Shown here: one piece after another, positions 1-5,407 of the stretch | How the letters are laid out: each line of letters opens with the position of its first letter | Position numbering within the stretch: position 1 is the first letter of the stretch | Source: an uncultured Alphaproteobacteria bacterium | GTDB lineage: Bacteria > Pseudomonadota > Alphaproteobacteria > Rickettsiales > UBA1997 | Assembly: GCA_903858915.1 (NCBI GenBank) | Contig: CAIOKL010000045.1 | Location: 1-9,728, forward strand | Direction of reading: 5' to 3' | Length of the DNA: 9,728 bases | Notes under the pieces: model-generated | Told to the model about the DNA's origin: nothing | Database searches by the model: none | What the model saw: the letters and a program-made list of their open reading frames with translations, nothing else | Program-made: the position numbers and the translations under genes

Positions 1-671
1 CGTTCAATATTATCGATAATGATTTTGTAATCTTTGTAAACCGGATTATTATATTTTTCGAGATCAATCATATCCTCTAAATCATTCTCAATGTAGCCGT
101 CTCGACTGATTTCAATTTTGATAACAATGCGGGTTTTGCTTTCAAATCCAGATTCCTCTAAGGCTCGTTTGTAACAAAGTTTAAGTTGAGATTGAATATT
201 AATGGTTTCTCTAGTTGAAAGTGTCGAACTTTGATCTTCTTCGTTAATGTCTTTGAAGGCTTTTAAATTCATGGCTTTGGCGGAATTTTTATCTTCTTCT
301 TTTTTATTAGATTTTTTTGAATGAGCAGCTTTTTTAGTTTCTTCTTTTGGTGGAGTTTCTTCTTCTTTTTTTAGAGGTTCTTCAATTTTTTTCGGCGCAA
401 TTGGTTCTTCTTTTTTAATCTCGTTTTTGGGAGATTCAATTTTTTCAACTTCGTTTTCTTCAGCTTTTTCTTGAGGTTCTTTAGAATTTTCTTCAGGCTT
501 TTGCATTTGTTCATTAATGGGCGGGACGCCTTTACTATCAATGGTTATGACGCTTACCATAATTTCTTGTTCAGCTTCAATTTCTTTATTATCTTTTTTA
601 ATAAATGCAAAATAAATCGCCGAAAATAATAAAAAATGAACGAATAAAGAGTATAAAATATTTTTTATCAT
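1..671 (-). CDS. tolA: TolA, energy-transducing envelope protein (partial, 3' end outside window)
   Basis: Open reading frame of 223 codons from an ATG at 671-669 that runs off the left edge with no stop, so the C-terminus is missing. TolA spans the periplasm and links the TolQR motor in the inner membrane to TolB/Pal at the outer membrane during division. Seen here: one N-terminal membrane segment (about residues 5-24, with YSLFVHFLLF), a Glu/Lys/Pro-rich linker (about 55-135, repeated KKEE, EEP, PKKIEEP), then a folded C-terminal part from about residue 155 with QLKLCYKRAL and later KYNNPVYKDYK. The CY/CW motif followed by a 'DG' beta-hairpin and a 'Y-x-x-P-x-Y' segment is how alphaproteobacterial TolA tails look. 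A TonB protein is the alternative, but that tail and the tolR neighbour favour TolA. An in-frame TAA lies directly before the ATG, which fixes the upstream limit. The linker is short for the family. Confidence 0.8.
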   Translation of the reverse strand, partial: MIKNILYSLFVHFLLFSAIYFAFIKKDNKEIEAEQEIMVSVITIDSKGVPPINEQMQKPEENSKEPQEKAEENEVEKIESPKNEIKKEEPIAPKKIEEPLKKEEETPPKEETKKAAHSKKSNKKEEDKNSAKAMNLKAFKDINEEDQSSTLSTRETINIQSQLKLCYKRALEESGFESKTRIVIKIEISRDGYIENDLEDMIDLEKYNNPVYKDYKIIIDNIE

Positions 672-760
672 TTAACAATGTTGATCTTTAATTTCATTTT
701 GTCGTGCATGTGGCGGTTTTTAGCGTTTTTTATGCAACGAATTTATTGTTTTTACAAAGT

Positions 761-1180
761 TTATTTAGGAATTTCGGTAACTAATACAACCTGAGCAAAA
801 CCCGCCAAGCTAATGGTTTTAACGACATCCATAACCCTTCCATAATCTAATTCTTTATCAGCTCTTACGAAAATTTTACGACTAAAATTATTTGCTGAAA
901 TTTCTTTGAGGCGAGTGGCTAAAATAGCTGATTTTATTGGGTCATCTTGTAAAAAAATTGAGCCATCGGACTTTACGGAGACAGTGATGGTTTGTAATTT
1001 TTCTTCATTGGCGGTTTCAACTCCTTGAGGTAAATTTACATCGACCGAGCTTGTGAGCATTGGCGCCGCGACCATAAATATAATTAGCAAAACTAACAAC
1101 ACATCAACGAATGGCGTGATATTAATTTCGCTAATAACCGCGCGCTTATTGCCATTTTTTTTTGGTGAAGAAAATGCCAT
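761..1180 (-). CDS. tolR: TolR/ExbD-family proton-channel protein
   Basis: A 139-residue protein of the ExbD/TolR family, an inner-membrane partner of TolQ and TolA that uses the proton motive force to drive the Tol-Pal system. A short basic cytoplasmic tail (KKNGNKR) precedes a single membrane segment at about residues 19-41 that contains the family signature ITPFVDVLLVLLIIFMV; D26 is the conserved membrane aspartate needed for proton coupling. The periplasmic domain (about 45-139) has the usual pattern, including FVRADKELDYGRVMDVV and a final GFAQVVLVTE. The length is normal. The start lies 8 bp after the lolA stop and the stop 89 bp before the tolA start, so the three are probably cotranscribed. 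ExbD is formally possible, but the tolA-like gene downstream favours TolR. The usual upstream neighbour tolQ is not in the window. Confidence 0.9.
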   Translation of the reverse strand: MAFSSPKKNGNKRAVISEINITPFVDVLLVLLIIFMVAAPMLTSSVDVNLPQGVETANEEKLQTITVSVKSDGSIFLQDDPIKSAILATRLKEISANNFSRKIFVRADKELDYGRVMDVVKTISLAGFAQVVLVTEIPK

Positions 1181-1188
1181 TTTAAAAA

Positions 1189-1866
1189 TTATTCGTTGTT
1201 GCTATTTTTTAATATAAATAATTTATCGGATAATTTGCTTTGAAAATCAATGTTTTTCAGCTGAATTGAAATAATTTGTTCTAGATCGTTTTTAACTTCC
1301 ATTTTTATAAATTCAAATGGGTCTAATTTAAAAATTAAACTAAATTCGCCAGCCTCTTTGCGATTTTTTTTCATCACCGAAACTTTTATTTCATTATTAT
1401 TTTTTGTTATGTTGGTTATTTCAACATCTTTGGCAGAAAATGAAATATTGGGACGAGTTAGAAACGAAGCGGGCGTTGTGTTGGTGCTAAGTTTTGAGAT
1501 TTCATCTAATTCAACATCGTAATAAGATAAAATTGTGCCATTTACAACGATTAAAACTTTTGGCTCCGCTAAATATTCGACGCGCATTTTGCCAGAAGAA
1601 TTTTTGTTTCGTGATAAATAAAATTTTCCTTCAACGACACTTCCATTGCTATTTTGAATAAATTTACAATTTAAATCTTTGATGTTGTTTAAAAAACTTT
1701 CGATTTGCGAAAGTTCTTGTTGATATTGATCAAGAAATTTTGATTGAGCAAAGGATGATTTTGTGGTAAATATACAAAAAAAAGCTATGCACAATTTTAG
1801 TGCATAGCTTTTTCTAATAAAATTTTTTAGTGAATTATACATCTTTGGAATAATATAATTTTTCAT
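1189..1866 (-). CDS. lolA: LolA, periplasmic outer-membrane lipoprotein carrier
   Basis: LolA takes lipoproteins released by the LolCDE transporter across the periplasm to the outer membrane. The 225-residue product begins with a Sec signal peptide (basic NFIRKSYALK, hydrophobic LCIAFFCIF, probable cut after SSFA at residue 40). The mature part has the LolA pattern: an early 'L-x-x-F-x-Q' (NCKFIQNSNGS), then GKFYLSR, GKMRVEYLAEPKVLIVVNG and SYYDVELDE, and a C-terminal IQLKNIDF strand. Sequence conservation is weak beyond these motifs. Two starts are possible: ATG at 1866, preceded by AAGGTGG with 5 nt spacing, which overlaps the symporter gene by 32 bp; or ATG at 1842 (residue 9), which overlaps by 8 bp and gives a more ordinary signal peptide. 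I keep the longer form because of its ribosome-binding site. A terminator-like hairpin lies within the signal-peptide codons. Confidence 0.8.
   Translation of the reverse strand: MKNYIIPKMYNSLKNFIRKSYALKLCIAFFCIFTTKSSFAQSKFLDQYQQELSQIESFLNNIKDLNCKFIQNSNGSVVEGKFYLSRNKNSSGKMRVEYLAEPKVLIVVNGTILSYYDVELDEISKLSTNTTPASFLTRPNISFSAKDVEITNITKNNNEIKVSVMKKNRKEAGEFSLIFKLDPFEFIKMEVKNDLEQIISIQLKNIDFQSKLSDKLFILKNSNNE
1776..1813 (-). terminator. Intrinsic-terminator-like hairpin inside lolA
   Basis: Perfect 14-bp inverted repeat (1779-1792 and 1800-1813) around a 7-nt loop (1793-1799). Read on the minus strand it forms a stem with core GCTATGCAC/GTGCATAGC followed by eight U (1783-1776), the standard shape of a Rho-independent terminator. 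The other strand also ends in five T, so it could act in both directions. It begins 22 bp after the symporter stop codon (1837-1835), the right place to end that transcript, yet lies in the codons for lolA residues SYALKLCIAFF. Seen: the repeat and U-run. Inferred: termination or attenuation. Confidence 0.65.
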
Positions 1867-3085
1867 TTAAGCCACCTTCGGTTTTGTCAACTATAAGAGT
1901 GATGGCGCTGTCTCCGGTAATGTTGATGGTGGTGCGAACCATATCAAGAACGCGGTCAACTCCAAGAATTACTACGATACCTTCGACGGGAATGCCGATT
2001 GAACCAAGGACCATACTCATGAAAATAATTGAACCACTTGGAATTCCGGCGGCGCCGATTGAACCAAGAGTGCAAGTTAAAATCAACATCATGTAATTGT
2101 GGAAAGTAAGATCGATACCAAAACCTTGTGCAAAAAATAAGGCACAAATTCCGAGATAAATCGCGGTTCCGTCCATGTTTATACAAACGCCGAGTGGCAT
2201 CAAGAAATTCGAATTGGTTTTAGAAACCCCCAATCGATCTTGAAGTTGAGTCATTGCGGTTGGAAGCGTCGCTTTACTGCTACTTGTAGAAAAAGCAAGT
2301 GATTGGGTAAAGAAGATTTTGCGATAAAATGGTAATGGAGAAATTCTTGCGAAAAAGGCAATTAATAATCCAAAAATAACATATTGAACCAAGCACGCTA
2401 ACAAAACCGTGAAGATTAATCGAGCTAGGGATCGTAGTATTTCGGGACCCTGATCGGCAATTGAAAATGCCATGTAACCAAAAACTCCGAGTGGCGCAAG
2501 TTTGATAATTATTTCGATTGTTCTAAAGAAAACAGCGGCTCCAGAATTTATAATGTCTTTGATTGGTTTAGCTTTGTCGCCAACCATATTAATGACAACT
2601 CCAAGGAAAATTGTGAAAACAATGATTTGAAGATATTTGTCATCAGCCATTGCTTTAATTGGGTTGGTCGGAATTAATTCGATTAAAAAATCTTTAGCGG
2701 ATTTTTCAGTTTTAGCAACCGCTAATGTGTCAACAAAGGCTTTTTGGTTATCGGTTTCGGATTGCTTTATCAGCTCCTGCATATTTACGCCCTTTCCAGG
2801 TTCTAAAACATGTCCAGCGGTTATGCCGATTAAAACTGCAAAAACTGCGGTTAAAATATATGCGCTAAAGCCTTTGATTCCGACTCGCGTGAAATTTCCT
2901 TCGCCACTAATTGAAGTGATACCAGAAAGAAGTGCGAAAAAAATCAATGGAACAATAACCATTTTTATGAGGTTCATAAAAATTGTGCCAAAGATTTTTA
3001 ATTCTCTAGCGACATCTTTTTCAAGAGTTATACCAGCAATAACGCCAAGAGATAAACCAATAAGAACCTGCTTCCAAAGTTTCAT
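1835..3085 (-). CDS. Dicarboxylate/acidic amino acid:cation symporter (SDF/DAACS family)
   Basis: A 416-residue multi-spanning inner-membrane transporter of the sodium- or proton-coupled dicarboxylate/glutamate symporter family (GltP, GltS, DctA, archaeal GltPh). Family landmarks are all present: the serine-rich tip of hairpin 1 (STSSSKATLP, about 266-275), NMDGT in TM7 (303-307), the hairpin 2 tip AGIPSGS (346-352), and TM8 with LDMVRTTINITGD, giving D381, R384, N388 and D392. By comparison with GltPh, the arginine three residues after the first aspartate binds the substrate side-chain carboxylate, so glutamate, aspartate or a C4-dicarboxylate is expected rather than a neutral amino acid. 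Length is normal and nothing looks broken. The gene is the first of the minus-strand group, with a 350-bp region upstream, and overlaps lolA at its 3' end. Import of host or environmental glutamate fits an AT-rich, possibly host-associated bacterium, but the exact substrate cannot be read from sequence. Confidence 0.9.
   Translation of the reverse strand: MKLWKQVLIGLSLGVIAGITLEKDVARELKIFGTIFMNLIKMVIVPLIFFALLSGITSISGEGNFTRVGIKGFSAYILTAVFAVLIGITAGHVLEPGKGVNMQELIKQSETDNQKAFVDTLAVAKTEKSAKDFLIELIPTNPIKAMADDKYLQIIVFTIFLGVVINMVGDKAKPIKDIINSGAAVFFRTIEIIIKLAPLGVFGYMAFSIADQGPEILRSLARLIFTVLLACLVQYVIFGLLIAFFARISPLPFYRKIFFTQSLAFSTSSSKATLPTAMTQLQDRLGVSKTNSNFLMPLGVCINMDGTAIYLGICALFFAQGFGIDLTFHNYMMLILTCTLGSIGAAGIPSGSIIFMSMVLGSIGIPVEGIVVILGVDRVLDMVRTTINITGDSAITLIVDKTEGGLNEKLYYSKDV
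1872..1878 (-). promoter_or_regulatory. Shine-Dalgarno-like AAGGTGG before the lolA 1866 start
   Basis: AAGGTGG on the minus strand, 5 nt from the ATG at 1866. Most genes in this window lack a clear ribosome-binding site, so this stands out and supports the longer lolA start. It also encodes Gly-Gly near the end of the symporter, so the match may be chance. Confidence 0.35.
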
Positions 3086-3435
3086 AAACTGTTAAATTTT
3101 AGTTAAAGATTCGATATTTCCGGAGCTTTCGCGCTCAACAAAGATCATGAATAAAAGTGTTTTTTTGATGAATTAATTTAAGAAAAAAATTCTTATATGC
3201 TAAAATTTTTTTGACTATTTAGTTTTCGAATTTAAATCTAATATTTTAATTCTTCATAAATTTTTATCAAATAACCTAATCCTATAAAATTTTAATGTCA
3301 AAATTTTTTTTATAAAAAATAAAAGTGGGATAAAATATAATTTATAATTTGACTTTAAATTTTTTCTTTTTTAGTTTAATAAAAATAATAAAGAATATTT
3401 CTGAAAAGACTTTTAAGTTTTAATCGAACAAAATC
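3086..3435. other. Divergent intergenic region, very AT-rich
   Basis: This 350-bp gap lies between the divergent symporter and TAXI genes, so promoters for both directions should be here. No ORF longer than a few codons, tRNA or recognisable riboswitch is visible. Items seen: a small GC-containing hairpin GAGC-TTTCGC-GCTC (3123-3136), a TAAGAA-A5-TTCTTA palindrome (3179-3195), two TTGACT boxes on the plus strand (3211-3216 and 3349-3354) without a well-spaced -10, an extended -10-like TGCTAAAAT (3198-3206), and two close TATAAT boxes (3336-3341, 3343-3348). None is conclusive. Confidence 0.5.
3243..3270 (-). promoter_or_regulatory. Candidate sigma-70-type promoter for the symporter-lolA-tolRA group
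   Basis: On the minus strand, TTGATA (3270-3265) and TAAAAT (3248-3243) are separated by 16 nt; each matches the consensus at five of six positions. Transcription would start near 3236, leaving a leader of about 150 nt before the symporter ATG. In sequence this AT-rich such matches arise easily by chance, so this is only a candidate. Confidence 0.25.
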
Positions 3436-4404
3436 ATGAAAAAAATATTATTAACATTAGTCACTATCCTTACTGCATTTGTAAGTCATCAAGAAGCTTT
3501 CAGTGGAACTAAATATACCAACATAGGAACTGGAGCGATTACGGGGGTTTATTATCCAGCCGGCGGAGCGATTTGTCGCCTTTTAAATCGCGGAAGAAAT
3601 GAACATGGAATTAGATGTTCGGTTGAATCTACGGGCGGTTCGGTTTCAAACCTTAATGCCATCAGAAATTCAGGAATTGAATTTGGTATTGCGCAATCCG
3701 ATTGGCAATATAATGCTTATAATGGTTCTGGTTTTTTTGCTGATCAAAGTCCATTCAAAGAATTGCGTTCAGTTTTTTCTCTTTACACTGAAACCTTCAC
3801 CGTCGCTGTGCTAGAAAAATCTGGAATTAAAACAATCGATGATATCGTTGGCAAAAAAGTTAATTTCGGTCCACTTGGATCAGGAATGTACGCCACTATG
3901 GAAGTTTTAATGGGCGTAAAAAATTGGAAAAAAGAAACCTTTTCAACAATTTCATATTTACAACCATCTGAACAGCCATCAGCACTTTGCGATGAAAAAA
4001 TCGATGTCATGATTTACGCCGCCGGAAATCCAAATGGCGTTTTGCAAGAAGCAACGCAATCTTGTAAAGTAAAATTAATTCCAATTGATGCCAAAACGGT
4101 TGATAAATTAATCGAGCTAAATCCATATTATGTAAAAGCTGTTGTTCCGGGTGGTATGTACGCCAATAATCAAGAAGATATCCAAACTTTTGGAGTTAAA
4201 GCCAGCTTGGTTACTTCGGAAAAAATTGGTGACGATGTAGTTTACAACATCACTCGCGCGGTGTTCGAAAATTTTGATAATTTTAAAACTCTTCACCCAG
4301 TTTTTTCTTCATTGAAAAAAGAAGATATGGTTAATCAAGGAAACTCTGCGCCAATTCACGCCGGAGCTTTAAAATATTACAAAGAAGCTAAATTAATAAA
4401 ATAA
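3436..4404 (+). CDS. TAXI-family TRAP transporter solute-binding protein
   Basis: A 322-residue periplasmic protein with a Sec signal peptide (MKKILLTLVTILTAFVS, cut near residues 21-23). The mature start reads YTNIGTGAITGVYYPAGGAI, the hallmark of TAXI (TRAP-associated extracytoplasmic immunogenic) binding proteins, a group that includes the Brucella 31-kDa antigen. Further family features follow: STGGSVSNLNAI, the FGIAQSD segment, an LYTETFTVAV strand, GKKVNFGPLGSGMYATME, and a late PIHAGALKYYKE. In known systems the protein passes its substrate to a fused small/large membrane subunit (DctQM type); no such gene lies in this window, so the partner is either elsewhere or absent. Characterised members suggest organic acids or amino acids as ligand, but the ligand is unknown here. 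It is first in the plus-strand group after a 350-bp gap, and the following gene starts 25 bp after its stop. No strong ribosome-binding site precedes the ATG. Confidence 0.88.
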   Translation: MKKILLTLVTILTAFVSHQEAFSGTKYTNIGTGAITGVYYPAGGAICRLLNRGRNEHGIRCSVESTGGSVSNLNAIRNSGIEFGIAQSDWQYNAYNGSGFFADQSPFKELRSVFSLYTETFTVAVLEKSGIKTIDDIVGKKVNFGPLGSGMYATMEVLMGVKNWKKETFSTISYLQPSEQPSALCDEKIDVMIYAAGNPNGVLQEATQSCKVKLIPIDAKTVDKLIELNPYYVKAVVPGGMYANNQEDIQTFGVKASLVTSEKIGDDVVYNITRAVFENFDNFKTLHPVFSSLKKEDMVNQGNSAPIHAGALKYYKEAKLIK

Positions 4405-4429
4405 TTTAATTTTAAATTTAAGCTTAAAA

Positions 4430-4861
4430 ATGATTTCAACAATTAAGTATTTTTCATCACTTTTGCTTGTTGTTATATTATTTTCTTGTGCATCTTATAG
4501 TCCAATTTTTGACAATAATAAAAAATTTATAGAAGTTGGTCCGAAGGTTGCCAATAAAGAGTTCGAGGAATGCAAAAAAGAAGCCGAAAATTATTTAAAT
4601 CAATATAAATTAAAAAAAGCTTCGAATGAAGCGCGAAGAAAAGCCATAATCGGCGGTATATTTGGTGGTTTGTGGGGTTTGGTTTTTGGCAATTCAACGC
4701 AATCAATTATTGAAGGAGTTGTCGGAGGTTCGATATTTGGTGGACTCTACGGAGGCATATCTTCGCTTGGTGAAGATAAAATCAAACCCGATGAAGTAAA
4801 AAAGAATTACATTACTCGATGTTTAAATCGAAAAGATTATGAAATTATTGGATGGTATTAA
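4430..4861 (+). CDS. Glycine-zipper lipoprotein
   Basis: A 143-residue probable lipoprotein of unknown function. The N-terminus (ISTIKYFSSLLLVVILFSC) ends in a lipobox LFSC, making C20 the lipidated residue. Residue 21 is Ala rather than Asp, which by the enterobacterial rule predicts outer-membrane sorting through the Lol pathway, whose carrier LolA is also in this window. A polar, Lys/Glu-rich helix (about 35-70) is followed by two glycine-zipper stretches (about residues 75-88, GGIFGGLWGLVFG, and 97-110, GGSIFGGLYGG) typical of membrane-associating or oligomerising helices. The tail carries YITRCLNRKDYEIIGWY, a 'CL-x-x-x-x-Y-x-x-x-G' ending often seen in small glycine-zipper proteins of alphaproteobacteria. 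The stop codon abuts the ATG of the next gene (TAAATG), suggesting translational coupling. I do not recognise a specific named gene. Confidence 0.75.
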   Translation: MISTIKYFSSLLLVVILFSCASYSPIFDNNKKFIEVGPKVANKEFEECKKEAENYLNQYKLKKASNEARRKAIIGGIFGGLWGLVFGNSTQSIIEGVVGGSIFGGLYGGISSLGEDKIKPDEVKKNYITRCLNRKDYEIIGWY

Positions 4862-5407
4862 ATGACAAATATTTTTTCTTATCGTGGCATTATGCCAAAA
4901 ATCGAAGAATCTTCTTTTATCGCACAAAATGCGGTGATTACGGGCGATGTAAAAATTTCCAAAAATTCTAGCGTGTGGTTCGGTTGCGTGTTGCGAGGTG
5001 ATGTTACAAAAATTGAAATTGGTGAAAATACTAACATTCAAGATAATTGCGTTCTGCACGGCACGCGTCCAAATCACGCGCAAAATAAAACTGGATCTGA
5101 GGGCGCGCCAGTTATAGTTGGAAGCGGAGTCACGATTGGTCATAGCGCCATTATTCACGCTTGCATTATCGAGGATAATGCTTTTGTTGGAATGGGTTCG
5201 ATTATCATGGATTTGGCTCGCGTTGAACAATACGGAATGCTGGCCGCCGGCGGAGTTTTGACTCCTAAAAAAATCATTAAATCCGGTGAAATTTGGGCTG
5301 GAAATCCTGCTAAATTTTTTCGCCAAATGACTCAAATCGAAAAAGATTATATTAAAATTTCCGCACAGAATTATATCGAATTAGCTAATGAATATCGCCA
5401 AAAATAA
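4862..5407 (+). CDS. Gamma-class carbonic-anhydrase-family protein (left-handed beta-helix)
   Basis: A 181-residue hexapeptide-repeat protein of the gamma-carbonic anhydrase family (Cam, YrdA, PaaY and relatives), which forms trimers with a metal at each subunit interface and in active members interconverts CO2 and bicarbonate. The three metal-ligand histidines are present: H66 (VLHGT), H94 and H99 (IGHSAIIHA). The conserved R45 and D47 (LRGD) and the NIQD pair Q60/D61 are also there. Repeats such as ITGDVKI, VTKIEIGENTNIQDN and PVIVGSGVTIGHS build the beta-helix; the C-terminus is a helix (KDYIKISAQNYIELANEYR). It lacks the acidic loop of the Methanosarcina enzyme, as most bacterial members do, so activity is likely but not certain; some homologues may be metal-binding proteins of other function. 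It abuts the lipoprotein gene and overlaps the ClC gene by 20 bp, tying it to chloride/bicarbonate handling only by position. Confidence 0.88.
   Translation: MTNIFSYRGIMPKIEESSFIAQNAVITGDVKISKNSSVWFGCVLRGDVTKIEIGENTNIQDNCVLHGTRPNHAQNKTGSEGAPVIVGSGVTIGHSAIIHACIIEDNAFVGMGSIIMDLARVEQYGMLAAGGVLTPKKIIKSGEIWAGNPAKFFRQMTQIEKDYIKISAQNYIELANEYRQK

Noticed and set aside
1..671. TonB rather than TolA
   Set aside because: The C-terminal CY motif and the Y-x-x-P-x-Y segment, with tolR upstream, fit TolA better; no TonB-dependent receptor is nearby.
1776..1813. Rickettsia-type palindromic element inserted in lolA
   Set aside because: Those elements are around 100 bp or more; this 38-bp hairpin fits a terminator, and the encoded residues are a normal signal-peptide core rather than an insertion.
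1994..2068. 15-bp direct repeat GCCGATTGAACCAAG, 60 bp apart, in the symporter
   Set aside because: It encodes two LGSIG segments 20 residues apart in the conserved hairpin 2/TM8 region, so it follows from the protein sequence rather than a mobile or regulatory repeat.
2637..3095. 152-codon open frame on the plus strand opposite the symporter
   Set aside because: It is the antisense shadow of a well-conserved transporter gene; the product has no domain or recognisable motif.
3147..3176. Nine-codon ORF in the divergent intergenic region as a possible leader peptide
   Set aside because: No ribosome-binding site, no linked hairpin pair of attenuator type, and such short frames are expected by chance.
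3336..3348. Two adjacent TATAAT boxes
   Set aside because: No -35 element at the right spacing, and TATAAT is very frequent in DNA this AT-rich.
4823..5335. 170-codon open frame on the minus strand opposite the gamma-CA gene
   Set aside because: Antisense to a gene with complete family motifs; the His/Asn/Arg-rich product looks like a reverse-frame artefact.
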